A DNA stretch of 64,000 bases from Gloeopeniophorella convolvens (Eukaryota > Basidiomycota > Agaricomycetes > Russulales), in NCBI GenBank assembly GCA_022496205.1, contig WTXD01000054.1, positions 62,001 to 126,000 of the forward strand. The letters are read 5' to 3'. Position numbers and translations under genes: made by a program. The notes below the pieces were generated by a model. The model ran no database searches, had not been told where the DNA came from, and saw only the letters and a list, made by a program, of their open reading frames with translations. This document shows, in pieces, positions 23,615-35,529 of the stretch (its first letter is position 1; each line of letters starts with the position of its first letter).

Positions 23615-24292
23615 TGCACCCGCTATGGTCCAGACCGACCTGCCGTTGCTTATGAATGCTGTTGTGTCACACCGCTGCTGTCCTTCTGTTGTACCTCATA
23701 ATCTCTTCTAGTCCTCTGATGGAGCATCCCCTATTTGCGCCGACGATGCTCCAGTGGGACCACATGCGCACCAATCTCAGGGATCGAAGCGCGGAGCACA
23801 GGGTGACTGCGTAGTGTCAGGCCCAGTCCCTTTGGACCGAGTTGCGGTAGGTTGCGGTGTCTCCGCTGGGTCTGAGAGACCGGGCGTCGACAGCATTGCC
23901 CCCCCAGCACTGCCAATGTCATGACGTAGCTGCGCGAATACTGTGCACTCAAGGTTCGTCGTAATGCTTCAATGGTGAGAAGTGGCTGCTGCGGCCGGGG
24001 CGAGGAACCTGTTATGATTCTATCCCATTCTCTGTCGTGTGACGTCCGCGCGTTGTGTCGGCGTATGGGACAGACACGCTCATGGCACGCGACGCGTCGG
24101 TCAAGCATAAAGTCAGGATTAATCTCATTCAGAACCAAACGAATGTATCTGCAAGCCTATCTAATAAATATATGCGTCACTCGTACGTCTAAGCAGCAGA
24201 GCCGTGCTAGGCTGTCCCCCACCAAAACTGGGTCAACCGTTGAAATTCATCTTTCACCTGTGCGAATGAGGCGGCCTGCGCGATAGCATGGG
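23615..24292. other. Intergenic; holds one copy of a dispersed repeat
   Basis: No gene supported. The part from about 23800 to 24010 resembles 57080-57320 on the same strand (see repeat entries). Confidence 0.45.
23800..24010 (+). repeat. Diverged dispersed repeat, copy 1
   Basis: Shares with 57080-57320 the ordered blocks GGTGTCTCCGC, then GAGAGAC, then CCAGCAC.GCC.ATGTCAT, then TCAAGGTT/TTAAGGTT, CGTCGTAATGCTTCAAT and, after a gap, a CAGGGCAAGGAACTT-like end. No coding content. It may be a remnant of a mobile element or solo LTR; boundaries are approximate. Confidence 0.5.
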
Positions 24293-26619
24293 TCACTTTA
24301 TCAGTCCAATGTCTAGATACAGCCACCAAAAGTGACGCACCAACGACCCGCGGAGGTCAGTCATTTTGACGGTTTCGGTTGCGCCTAGCACAACCAGCGC
24401 TGCCGTCACCAGGATGCAGATCGTGCGGACAGCCGCGACACGGGCACGAGTACGCCGTACGCTCTCCCACTCAGCGACGCGCGGACCCGCAACGGTGTAG
24501 TCCGACCACCTCGGCTTGCGCAGCCACCATGCGAACTGGACGAGCGGGCCAGGGAAGTTAGTGGCGATGCGTCCATTAGCCCCGACGCGGTACCAGGACG
24601 CGCACTGCGTCCAGACGTAGTTCTCAAGCTTCGCCTGCAGCTTCTTATTGTACTTGTCTGTCACCTGATCAGTCGGCGCGATGCTCTTGAGGAGGCCCTT
24701 GCGCAGGGGATCATAGAGCTGGAGCAGGTACGAGACCTGTGCCTCCTCCATAAAGATGGCGGACGTGTGACCTGGACCTGTATTCGGACCTGCGCGTGCA
24801 AAGGTCAATCGGGCATTCTGAATGAAGGAGGCACATTTACCATGTATCATGAAGAAGTTAGGGAAGCCAGGTACAGTGGAGCCAAGGTACGCCATCGGCC
24901 CTCCATGCGCAGTGTTGTATTCCGCAAGCGTCCCATTTGGCCCTTTGATGTCCAAAGGATATTCGTTCTGTCGATCCTGTTCAGATAAACGTTTCACAGA
25001 GCATGTATAGATTTGCCCACCGTCACAAAGCCAGTAGCATAGATGATGACATCAAGCGGAATGCGCTCCCCTGGGTTAGGAAGATCAGCCACCAAACCTA
25101 AGAATCAAAGATTTGAGGCGAGCCTGATTTGGTGACAATGCCCTGGGGTTCCACGCTTTCAATAGCATCGAATGTAAGGCGCACGTTCTCACGGCCCAAG
25201 GCGGAGAGATAGTCCGTGTCACGCACGAGACGCTTGCATCCCAGCGCTTTATCGAGCGGTCAGATACGTCCACGCCATCACTGAATGCATCGTGACGTAC
25301 GATACGATGGGATCAACTGCTCGAGGTACTCAGCCGGCGCCTCACGCTTCATGTACTCCAAGACATTCTATAAATGATTGTGACCATGAGAGCAAGTCGC
25401 TCAGCGTAGCTCGAGACATACTTTCGAGAGGAATTGTCTAATGAGGGATTTCTTCCCGCGAAAGATCACGAAACGCATCTCACACTATGGACTGTGTCAG
25501 CACGTACTCTTGAAAGAGAGGTACCTCATGCTCACGGTAGAAGCGATGATATAACGATGCAACTTCATAACAAACGGGATATGGGCAAATGCCCACTTTT
25601 CAAATGACGAGTATTTTTTGTATTCCTAGAAACAAGTCAGCGAATCTTTCGAACAAGAATAGAGAGTACCAAACTCACCGCAGGGAAAAACCAGTTTGGC
25701 GTCCTGCTGAAGTTAACGACATTGACACTCGGGTCCCGCGAGATGATAGGAAGGAGCTGTGCTCTACCAAGGGCGATTCAGTCCGCGGGAGGTGTGAGAA
25801 TACACACGGGTTGTAGCACTCACGCTGAGCTTCCGTTGCCGATGACACCGATGCGCTTCCCGCGTAAGTCGACGTCGTGCCGCCAGCGTGCGGAGTGGAA
25901 CGAAGTGCCCGCAAACGTGTCGGCGCCGGACAGTTTCGGGAACTTCGGCACGCACAACACGCCGAGCGCGGATACGATTGCGGTAGCACGCACCACCTCG
26001 CGCTTCCCTGTATTCCTGTTCTCGATCTCCACGCGCCAGACGCCCGCATCATCGTCCCATGTAGCCCCGTGGACGTAGGTATTGAAGCGGCAGTGCTCGA
26101 TCAAACCGTACTTTTCTGCGACACTTCGGAGGTACGCCAGGATCTCGTCCTGCGTGCCATGGGACTGCACCCAATCAGGCTTCAGGTCCGAGGACAACGA
26201 GTAGAAGTGCACCGGGATATCCGACCCAGCACCCTGACCGGGACCGCTGTGAGTGATTTGGGAGGTCTATATCAGGAGGCTGATTGGAACATACTGGATA
26301 GGTGTTGTCCTGTTGGAGCAGCGAGAGAGATCAGCGGATACCTACGGAAGTTTGGCTATGGACACACCCGCCATGTCCCTCCAACGTCTCCACCACTTTC
26401 ATAGATCTACAATAGTCTCCATCAGATCTACTCACTTGTCTATTGGCAGAGAGTAGCGTACGATGAAGTTATCGAGCTTCCATTTCGTCTTGAGAGCAAT
26501 TGAAGTTGCAAGACCCCCAAAGCTACGGACGATGAGAAACCTAGACTGAACTAGGAGCTGCCGACGTACCCGGCACCAATGACTACAACGTTAAAGTTGG
26601 CCTTGTTGTCAGGTCCCAT
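24293..26619 (-). CDS. Flavin-dependent monooxygenase 2, Baeyer-Villiger-like, membrane-anchored
   Basis: Paralogue of monooxygenase 1 with the same layout but clearly diverged. Start MGPDNKANFNVVVIGAG at 26619 begins the FAD-binding fold. The middle exon (about 25820-26212) carries DIPVHFYSLSSDLKPDW, DEILAYLRSVAEKYGL, the class fingerprint FAGTSFHSARW and the NADPH motif GVIGNGSSA. The C-terminal exon (24293 to about 24800) has [35 protein letters not shown] and a hydrophobic tail helix TICILVTAALVVLG. Multiple short introns lie between. Oxidation of a small lipophilic or carbonyl substrate at an internal membrane is the likely role; substrate unknown. Lies downstream of SUMO, same strand as C and D. 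Confidence 0.75.
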
Positions 26620-28332
26620 CGAGTCAGAGTGTGTGAGTAGCTAGGTGTTGGACGAGATGATATATCGATGGGGAGGTGACCATTAGGTTTTATATGGGCT
26701 GCAGCGAATCCACGCCCCAGTGTGCTGGCACACTGACGCCGGGGATAGCGGAATGTGCTGAACCGAGGCCTGACCTAGCCTGACATGGTGTCGACTCACG
26801 GCCAACGGTAGCCGAAGCTAAAGGGGGGAGCAGGAGCCGCGTAGCTCATTTGGGCCTAACGTGCGGATGTTATCCGACTTTCGTTTGGTGCCACACCGAC
26901 AGCATCTACTGTTGCCCATTAAGCGCGACACGATTGCTACATATACCTGTCGGCGAACACGACAACCCGCGCGAGGACCCAGCAACCCGCTGGGGGCGAG
27001 GGGCTCGATTAGACGTCGTGGCATGCAATACGGCGCGGAGTTAGCAAGCCACGATATGAAGTTACTGGCGCAGGCCCCTGGATGCGATCGGTCATACTGC
27101 TGTAGGCTTTGAGTAAGTGCGTATGACGTAGTCTCCGTTGCAGATCTTATGCCGACCGCCGTATGACGGGCCAAAGGATCACTGGAGCTTACTAGAGTAC
27201 GTACGAGTACCCATCCACCGCGGAACGACTGTCCTCCAGGATCGAATGAGGTCAGCAACAGAGACTAGGAAAGAGCCCACCACCCACTGGTTCGGTGGCA
27301 AGTTCACAATTAACAACACTGTGCCCTGTGCTGTGCGGGGATACTGTACACCGCCAAACTCCCCGCACCCCGGTTTCGATGTCCGAAAAGTCGGGCTCGG
27401 TTCGAGCTCCAATCGGATGTCGGATGGATGCCAGCCGCCAGGACCTCCGTCTGACCTCAGCCAGATCGAGGTCGGTTTGACCTCCCCATTACGTGAACGC
27501 GTGACATGTGTGACAGCCTGTCCGTGTCTGGTTGCAGCCAATGGTTGGCCAGCAGTCTCGGGCATGGTTCTCTGCAGCATTGGGAACATTCAGGTTGGGA
27601 CAAAAGTACTGCTTCATTGTTCTGATATACTACTGCGATGAATTGGTACATGGTACATATGATACACGACAAACAGGGCCAACCATCAATGAACATGATT
27701 GCTGATACCATGAAAGAGTAGGGTCCCTACACAGTGTGAATGGCGGGGATGGGTAAACCAGATGGCAGAGAGAAAAGGGCCGGTCTGCACAAGTGGTAGG
27801 AGGCAGGGAGTGGGGGCGGGCTAAACCGGGTGTGTGGGACAGTGTGCTTGAGTTGCTGTGGGCTGGCAGGACACCAAGAGCCATATGAAGCAAGACAAGA
27901 ATTCACCTATGGCAGAGTACTTGTGAAGCCTAACTTGAAAAGAGATCGTGAGGGGAGAGGATAGCAGCAACGCAGAAGAGAGACTATGCTGATAGGTGTG
28001 AGGGGAGGAGTCCTGCAAGGCTGAACAACGGCGCCGTTGGCTTGTGACCGTAGCGTGACAATATGTGACAGATGGTGCGTGCGGCACCTTTGGTGTGCCC
28101 AGTTGCCAGAAAAAATGCTAAGTCGAGAGCGCGACCTCGGATCGAGGTCTGAGAGGCATTCCGTTGACCTCCTTATTTGGTGATGTCAAAAAGACGTCAC
28201 AACCGGAGGTCCAAACGATGTCAGTGCCCGTCATCAAAAATATATCTACGTGATATCCGCCAGAGGCCCACACGTGCTCAATTCAACGCCATCCGCCGGG
28301 ACGTCGAAAGCGGGTCCAGCGTCGTTTGGCGG
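26620..28332. other. Intergenic to the edge of the accessory block
   Basis: Overlapping frames on both strands (for example 27138-27641 + and 27179-27589 -) are mutual shadows without domain content. No gene, tRNA or clear repeat seen. Confidence 0.45.
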
Positions 28333-28356
28333 TGTACCATTTCGTAGGAAAGTTCA
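28333..28356 (+). repeat. 24-bp inverted repeat, left edge of accessory block
   Basis: Begins TGTACCATTTCG and is exactly the reverse complement of 56864-56887. Just inside it are copies of TGTGAACTT and, at 28402-28415, GTCACAGGTCACAC, which also occurs beside the right copy (56846-56859). Confidence 0.7.
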
Positions 28357-28627
28357 GTCACGCGTCACAGGACTTGTGAACTTGAACTTGCGGGCGGTTG
28401 TGTCACAGGTCACACAACCCAGTGAACTTTGCTCTGAACAAGACGAAATAAGTGCCTGAGGGTGCTCTAAATTTGTAGGATACATCTATGTAGTCTAGTC
28501 ATCAGAAAGGATTAACAATTATACAGGAAAAGAAAGATTATGCAGCTGTATAAAGGAGATGGCGTACGAGGGCGTGTGTGATAGAAACGTTCGGGCCGGC
28601 ATACCCACTGCATCATGTGACACAGCG

Positions 28628-29102
28628 TTACAACTCGATAGCGGGCCAGCAGCGACTCCACTGGATACCCTGACCCCGACTCAGCAGGCGCCCATCACCA
28701 ATGCAAGAGGAGTGCAATGAGCCATCTTCAGCTACCTGATACCCCGCTGGGAGGGTGTCAGCCGGGTTGTGAAGGTGATTCAAGACGATCTCAAGTGGGA
28801 CACTCAGATCATCTTTGATTGCATCCATTCCAGCGCCTGCCCCCCCCCAACATCTCATCTTCTTCGTCTGTTGACTCGAGCTGCGACAACGTGGGGCCGG
28901 AACGGTTCCCTTTAATCCTCTTCCATTTTTCCGGGTTGTTTTCTTGAATGTCTGCTAGAGTTTTGATTGCAGCACGACTCGTAAGTGAGTTCTGCGAGAG
29001 GTTATCTCTGCAAAAACCTCCCCCTCTTATAACACCAAATAAGATCTTTTTTGTTCTCAATGAGTGATTATTGGAAACTGGGCTTATTTTTTCCTTATCC
29101 AT
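28628..29102 (-). CDS. Hypothetical protein fragment
   Basis: An ATG at 29102 opens a 97-codon frame containing DIQENNPEKWKRIKGNRSG and an acidic run ESTDEEDE. A second frame (28628-28858) overlaps its end and could follow through an intron or frameshift. I do not recognise it. The region is AT-rich and abuts the left telomere-type tract, unlike the GC-rich stretch that follows. It may be a remnant of a mobile element gene. Confidence 0.25.
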
Positions 29103-29292
29103 CTAAATTGCCACACTAGTCATAAGACCTGCATCTTATAAACATCTTTAAAAGAACCCTCAAAGATAAGGCACACAATAAGACATAAAAAAGCCAATTA
29201 AAAGATAATCACACTATGATGCAAAAGCAGTGAAAAGGGAACTAATATTCCAACATTATACTACTAATATTATACACTATTAAGATAACTAG

Positions 29293-29311
29293 CCCTAACC
29301 CTAACCCTAAC
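29293..29311 (+). repeat. Telomere-type CCCTAA tract (3 units)
   Basis: CCCTAACCCTAACCCTAAC, the C-strand of the TTAGGG telomere repeat used by most filamentous fungi. A degenerate CCAACCCTAACC follows at about 29332. Oriented as at the left end of a chromosome. Confidence 0.85.
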
Positions 29312-31499
29312 AACCCCTCACCTCAAAGACCCAACCCTAACCTTCAACCACAGGTCATCCAGCCAGGGATCAAGGAGCCTGCTGCTCAACAGAGTTAGCA
29401 ATAGTACATAAAACAGTGAGGATACATACCTTGTATCAACCAGAAAAGCAAGAGCTAAGAAGGAGAGGCAAGGTAGCAACAAGCTAGCAAGATCTTGTAC
29501 TAGTAGTAAAGTTAGCAAAACCATGCAGAACATGCTAAGCACTCACCCTATGCCCAGTTCCATCCTATACTGGCCTCCACTGCAGGTAGTGGGTTTGCAG
29601 GTACGGCAGGAGGGAAGGGAGGAGGAAAGAGGGGAGCGGGAATGCGGGAAGATGGAGGGAGGAGAAAAGAATGAAGTGACGTGGCAGGGTGCGTCGTGAA
29701 GGCTGTACATCGTACGACACCCGGGTTCGGCCGGATAATTCACACGCACGTCACATGTTCTTGCCGCGCGAGTCCAATCGTTTGACTTGTCGTTTCGTTT
29801 CTCGAAAGCAGCGGCTGAGCGCTGAGCTGTCGTGCTAACTTGGTGCGCCTGCTATGCACACTGTCCGCTCACATGAACTGACCACCGCCCACTCGCACTC
29901 CCTGCCATGTCCGCGCCCCTTCCTTGAAACTCGATAGCGCGCCAACCGCTGGTCTCGCGCTCATCCCTCCCGCCGCGAATGCCTCTGCCGGCAAAACCCT
30001 CTCGCTCCTCTCAGTGGCGAAGAACAGCGCTGTGATGCAGCCCTCGCCTCCTGCCCCCTGCCAGGCTCTCCCGGGTGATGCTGGCAGCCGCGCCTGATGG
30101 TTCGTCCCCGGCCTCGTCCCCTACGCCCGCATCGCCGCCCTCGCCCGGCTCGCCTTCCACATCGCCTGCAAACGGCGCTGCGCCCATCAGCGCCTGTGCA
30201 GGTACACCGCTCGCGTGGCCGGTCCCGCTGCTGGCGCCCTACCGTGATCGTCCGGCGCGGAATCGGTGCAGGGGAACAGTGGGCGGCAGTGTCAGCATTG
30301 GCACAGTGGCACACACAGGTATGCTATCCACCGCCCCCTCGCTCCCACTCCTCCTGACCCGCCAGTTCATGGCCCCGACGCACTCCGTACGGCGCATACC
30401 ACGCAGATGCACCAGCATACCCAGGTGCCCGTGCACGTGCAGGACCTCTTCGCGCGCATCGCCGAGCAGGACGCGACGTACGCGCAAGACCACCGGCCTC
30501 CGTTCCTCCATCAAGCCCGTTAAGGCTCGGGCACCAGCCCGCGCTCTTCGTGCGCGCCAGCATCCCCAACTCGGCCAGGGCGGTGCTGCCGTCCCCACTC
30601 GCCGCCAAGGGCGGCTCGGCGCGCATCGTGGCGGCACACCGGCTCGACGCCTCGAACGGCGTGGGCGCGGAGGTGCGCGTTGCGGCGTATGACCTGGGAG
30701 CAGGATAGAGCGGCAGACGCCAGTGTGGCCAAGTGAGCCGGTGTTCAGGGCATACACACAGGTACGCTGCCTCCTGCGCTCTCGCTCCGCGGCTGCTGAC
30801 CTACCTGCCCTTCACCCCCTCGCCATCGTTCTCCCCATTGGCATTCCTTGCCACCCTCCTCCCTTTCCACCACCTCCACCCGACCAGGTGTCCCCCCGAC
30901 CAGGCGGCCCGCATCATGCTGCACGCCACGAGTCGCAGCCCCCGCAGACGCGGTCCCGCGCGTGCGGCTGACGGCCGCCCACGCCTCGGGTACTGTGCAG
31001 ACTTACACCCCCGCACACGGCGCGACCGTGTACAGTCCACCCCGCCCGCGCCGTACGACACCGACGGCATCCCCACACCCCTCCCACGCGGCACGTTTGT
31101 CCTCGACGCTCGCACTAGCGCGCCATGCCGTGCAGACAAGGCGTGCCTCGCTGTTACGCCCGAGTGCGGCCGTGCACCCGCGCCCCTGCAGCCAGATGCA
31201 GACAAGGATGCTGCGCGGAGCCTGCTGCTCGTCGTCAGCGCACGTAGCGCGCGGTGTGGGGTGGACTTTGGCGAGGAGCGCGTGGCGCGTACCGAGTGGG
31301 GTGCCAGGGACGGCAGGGAACATTCCGCCGTCGTGCTGCGCGGGGTCGTGTGCAGGTGGTCGTCATGGGCGCATCCCTCCTGCGTGCCGCGTGCCGCTGC
31401 GTGCGTGCACCACTTCCTTCTGCTCGTGGTCCGCGAGCTCTGCCCTTTTTAGTTACATCATTGCTTTACCTACATTTTTTATAGTATAATGATACAGTT
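29312..31499. other. GC-rich stretch with protein-like frames
   Basis: From about 29.95 to 31.45 kb the DNA is markedly GC-rich, with long overlapping open frames on both strands. Plus-strand pieces such as VPVHVQDLFARIAEQDATYA, SARAVLPSPLAAKGGSARIV and PRVRLTAAHASGTVQTYTP read coding-like, and donor-like GGTATGCT/GGTACGCT follow ACACACA at about 30317 and 30760. A multi-exon gene is possible but I recognise no family and cannot fix frames. Confidence 0.3.
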
Positions 31500-32837
31500 A
31501 GGCAAGCTTGGGCAAGAGTGATACAGAACAATGATAAGGAAGGCAGAAGCAGGGCAGAAGACTCAGGTAAGCTCAAAATTGTAAGATGGCTTCAAGCAGG
31601 CCCTAATCAAGCTCTGAGATCATGAAATCTTTGCTAAGGAAGACTAAGACTGGTAAGCATGGTAAGCAAGGAATAAGACAGGGGTGTTTTTGTAGAGTTA
31701 CATCAGGAAAAAAATCATGCCTTCAAAGCCACCGTAGTAGCGGGCCCATTATGTAGCCTCTCATAGACTACATGTATGGTTATCATACTACATAGCCCTA
31801 TATGATATGATTGATTTGCCACCTGTTACATAGTCCTACAGAGCAGTCACTGATTGCTATCTACTCTATAGTGCTACAGAGGGGGACTACAGACAACCGA
31901 GCCACATGTCAGCATCCACGCGGCCGCAAGCCACAGCGGTGTAGGCGACCGCAACTGTGCACAGCATGCACACTGCGTCTGCCAGCGGCGTGGGCAGGTC
32001 TACGAATGGGAGTAGCAGGTGGACTACAAGCCATACCTGCTGCCGCTGCCATTCGTTTCCGCGCATGCTACTGCCACCGCCGCCTATCCCGTCCCCACCG
32101 CTGCACTCGCACACCGCACCCAGTTCCACCACTCGCGGATGTTGTGCCTGCGTGCCGCCATTGCGTAAGTGTGTGTATGCGTGTGTGTTGTCACCGCTGT
32201 ACTCTGCGTGTTGCCGTGGCTGCTGCTTGGTGTCATGACGCCGTTGCCGCCGCTGGTGTTACTGCGGGTGTCGTGGTAAGTCGAGGTTGTAGACGCCTCG
32301 GTCCCGTGTGTGGTGTCGCTTTCATGCCTCGCTGCGCTACGTGGCGTTTGTCGCACACCATGGCTGCCTGCACCATCTCAAGTCATTGGGTGGGCAAACA
32401 TAGCGGCCTGACTCGGGCACGATGGTCAGCATGCGTGCCACATAGCAGAACGCAGGGCGTACCTTGCTACGCTAGACGCACCAGCTCGCCGGACCCAGAA
32501 AGTGAGGCGAGGTGAAGGGAGGGTGAGGGCGTGGGACAGGAGCAGGACGGGCGCAGGACGGAGGCGCAGCGGGCGCGGGTAGGAGGCGCGGCGGGCGTAG
32601 GAAGGTGCATGAGCACAGGGGCACAGTCGGTGCATCGTCAAGCCAAGAGATAGGGGCACGCACCGGGGACGGGCATGGGCGCATGGACTGAGGGTGAGAG
32701 CGCAGCAGAGCGCATAGTAAAAACTAGAAAGGAGTCGTAAATGATAAGAGGAAGAGGTCGGCGGAACTGCCGGTCATGGCACAAACGCACCGAATCGTTG
32801 AAAACGCCAAGTCGAGTGTCGCAGCGGGCCGTGCGTG
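31500..32837. other. Short-motif cluster and unassigned DNA
   Basis: 31.70-31.90 kb is rich in TACATAG, CTATAG and CTACAGAG-like words, resembling the subterminal motif clusters of DNA transposons. The rest, to the MITE at 32838, is GC-rich and without a supported gene. Confidence 0.35.
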
Positions 32838-33127
32838 CACTGCCCGCACGCCAGAATACCTACCAGAAAAAAACCGTGAAAATCGTTGGGGCGGCTGACT
32901 CATCCGGTTACAATACAAACTTAGGAAGGATCCTATGAAAAAAGTTTGAATTTAGTGCAAAAAAGCCATCAAGATTCTAAATCCATAGCTCAAAACAGGT
33001 CATGTTGTGAAAAGTTTTAGACTCCAGGACGGCTCCCTGCCCAGCAGATTTCCGTATGCATATGAAGCAGCTATTCCGGCGATTCCCACGGGTTTTTCCC
33101 GGTAAGTATTCTGGCGTGCGGGCAGTG
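32838..33127. mobile_element. 290-bp MITE with terminal inverted repeats
   Basis: Ends are CACTGCCCGCACGCCAGAAT... and its reverse complement, with about 22 perfect bases and weaker pairing for about 25 more. The flanks are GTGCGTG (32831-32837) and GCGCGTG (33128-33134), a likely 7-8 bp target-site duplication with one change. There is no coding capacity inside. The size, TIRs and TSD length suit a non-autonomous hAT-like element; the superfamily is inference. Confidence 0.75.
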
Positions 33128-33566
33128 GCGCGTGATTTGTGATGCGTAACACGTGATGTGTGACTCCCCCGGCAGGACACGGTGTCATATGACCTTGTTT
33201 GTGCGGCGTTTCGTTGTCACGTCATGTTGGTGCTTCTCTTCCCCCCACCATCTCCTCTCTTCCCTCGTCTCACTTCCCTCTTGCCCGCTCTCCCTTGCCT
33301 TTCTCCCCTTCCCCTGCTGGCTGGATAATAGGTATGTGTTCGTATATGCACTCTCAGACTGTGATACTGACTTATTATGATGTGAGACCCTGTAGTATGC
33401 ACCTGGCCTGCCTCTTCACCCCCCGCCCCTACATGTCCGCCTCCCTCCACTAAATGCTTGGTATGTTTCTTTTCTCTCCATGCTAATTGCTTACTGTGAG
33501 TCTCTAGATCTTTCTGGTTTACTTGGAGACTTTGGTTACATGCACGATGGAGCAGACGGGGTTGAG
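33128..33566. other. Pyrimidine-rich flank of right telomere-type tract
   Basis: A T/C-rich run (33240-33310) and no gene. On the reverse strand, the purine-rich run followed by AGTGACGTGGC-like sequence at 29600-29680 resembles the reverse complement of this region, hinting at a decayed inverted repeat around the telomere-flanked segment. Confidence 0.35.
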
Positions 33567-33568
33567 CT

Positions 33569-33587
33569 GGGGTTAGGGTTAGGGTTA
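33569..33587 (+). repeat. Telomere-type TTAGGG tract (3 units)
   Basis: GGGTTAGGGTTAGGGTTA, oriented as at the right end of a chromosome. With the tract at 29293 it brackets 4.3 kb. Confidence 0.8.
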
Positions 33588-33599
33588 TACTATGGTACT

Positions 33600-33860
33600 T
33601 CGTTGCACACTGTGTAGTAGTGTAATGGCACAATATAAGACTATTATATCATACCATATCATCAGCACCCTATAGTAAGTGATAACCTGTCTATGGGGTC
33701 TATGAGCCTATAGAGCACAATGTAGACTACAGATTATAGGAGATGTGTAGCAGTCCATAGCAGCCTGTAGAAGTGCTGGCCGTTATATGGTGCTATATTT
33801 AGGGGACTTGTCGATGAGGCTATGGGTGGTATGTAGTCTAATATAGGTGCCCATAGACAT
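33600..33860. repeat. Cluster of CTATAG/TATAGG-type words
   Basis: Repeated CCTATAG, CTATGGG and TATAGG words over about 250 bp just beyond the telomere-type tract and just before the end of the DDE transposase. Fits subterminal repeats of a DNA transposon. Confidence 0.4.
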
Positions 33861-33882
33861 GTTTTTTTTTCCTGATGTAAGG

Positions 33883-35529
33883 TTACCGACGCTGGCCATC
33901 TCGAAAGCCTGGTTGGAGGGGGAGTTGTGTCACTGTTGGGTTCCAAACAGGTATGGAAAATATACTACACACCTTTTGAACAATATCAGGCTTATTGACC
34001 GCCTTGTGAGCTTCAACAAGCCATCGAACGCTTCGGTTCCGAAGAACCGGGAGTGATGTCTCAAGATGTATCTCGTCTGGCGACGTACCAGATTCTAACT
34101 GAGATAGTGCATCTTGAATCATATCCTACTGCTGAGCCTGCTTGATCGCATGTTTGACCGGCCGTTGGAGCCCAAGATCGCAAGGCTGAAAGATCCTGTA
34201 CATCCGCCTGAAACGTACTCAAGTAGAATGTTCGGGTGATGTGTCTTCATCCAGTTCCGGAATTCGTAGCTCCGATGAACGCTCCACACGTCAAGCTGAA
34301 GGAGGGATTTTTGATCGTCTGGCAACCCAAGGCGAGACTTCTGCATGGCGAGATAAGGGGCCAATATTGTGTTGACCCATTTCGACATGAGGGTGAGCGA
34401 TGACCAGTGGTTTTTTGTCATTGATGGCTCAAATTGGATTCCAATTGATTTTGCGTCGTCATAGGATGGTGCGCTCGTGTAGGGACATGAGCAGGTGGTG
34501 ACACCTTGCCAGATTGCTTGAAAGGGGAGTAAGGTACCGTCTGCAGATGCGGCAACAACAAGCGTGAATGCCCGCTTCTCCTCCTTCCCGAACGTTGAGA
34601 CCTGCTTTGCACCTATCCTCTCATACGTGTGGCTTGAGTTCTGATGAAGGCATACACAGGATTGATCGACATTTACGCGGAGGCTAGCGGGGATGACTTC
34701 ATCACAGATTGCAAGGATGTGGCGAAGGATTGAATCGCGGCAGAGATCTTGAGCATTCTGCGGTGTTTTCTGCGATGCTTGTGTTGCCGCACGTTTGACC
34801 CAGTTAAGATGTTTCTTGACGAACGACCGGACCCACGACTCTGAGCACTGGAATGTGACGCCATTATACTTGCTGGTAAATAGCTGAGGTGCAGATTTTA
34901 TGATATATGCCTTGATCAGAGCACTGATTGTAAGCAATTGAAGCGGTATCCCAGCCTCCTGAAGTGCAGTCAAGTTTAACACAATCTCATTTACAAGCTC
35001 GGGGTGTGGGGCCTGCAGGCAATAAAGCAGATGCACACCATTAGTATCAACAAGGCGAAGTCTAGGCTGACAAAGCTGTGGACATGTGACTCACCAGAAC
35101 ACCGAAGTCACTTAGTTTTCTGTCTCTATCTCTCCCCTTCTTTACTCGCTCGAGTGTCTGATCAGACCACTGAGGCTCGCCAAATTTTGGACGATATATC
35201 CATCTTCCAATGACTTGTTCATGAAGTGCATCAAATGTTGCCGGACTTCGACACATTAGTGTCTTCTTGATTTCTCGTGGGCTCATGTTTGGCTTGCAGG
35301 CCGTACCTGCTGATGCAATCTAATGCCATAGAAGTGGGTTGAACCAGCAGACCTTCCCCTTCCCGTGAGGTGCTTCTGGGCATTTCTGAACTGGTTTCCG
35401 ACCTTGCGGCTTTCGGTTTTTTGCTGCAACATCATTGGTTGCTAATGTCCATGGTCTAGATGCTATAGATAGTGAGCGGGACTTGTCAATGCCAGACGAT
35501 TCATGGGATGAAGATGCAAAGGTAGGCAT
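33883..35529 (-). pseudogene. DDE transposase, pogo/Tigger-like, broken
   Basis: Transposase-like gene. The N-terminal exon starts at 35529 (MPTFASSSHESSG). A probable intron removes the in-frame TAG at about 35320, followed by MSPREIKKTLMCRSPATFDA and FGEPQWSDQTLERVKKGR. A second intron leads to APHPELVNEIVLNLTALQEA, LTISALIKAYII (helix-turn-helix-like region), then the catalytic core: first Asp in LRVNVDQSCVC, second in LLQLDVWSVHRSYEF, third expected in FQPCDLGLQRPVKHA. The third aspartate is in a shifted frame (around 34190), and a TAG follows shortly before the last segment (33883-34122), which resumes open. Frame loss between the second and third catalytic aspartates makes it inactive as read. 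Assignment to the DDE_1 (pogo-like) group rests on motif order. Confidence 0.65.

Noticed and set aside
27138..27641. 167-codon frame (+) and 136-codon frame (-)
   Set aside because: They shadow each other and neither has motifs or flanking exons.
29293..33587. Head-to-head telomere fusion scar
   Set aside because: A fusion would put TTAGGG directly against CCCTAA; here the order is CCCTAA, 4.3 kb, TTAGGG.
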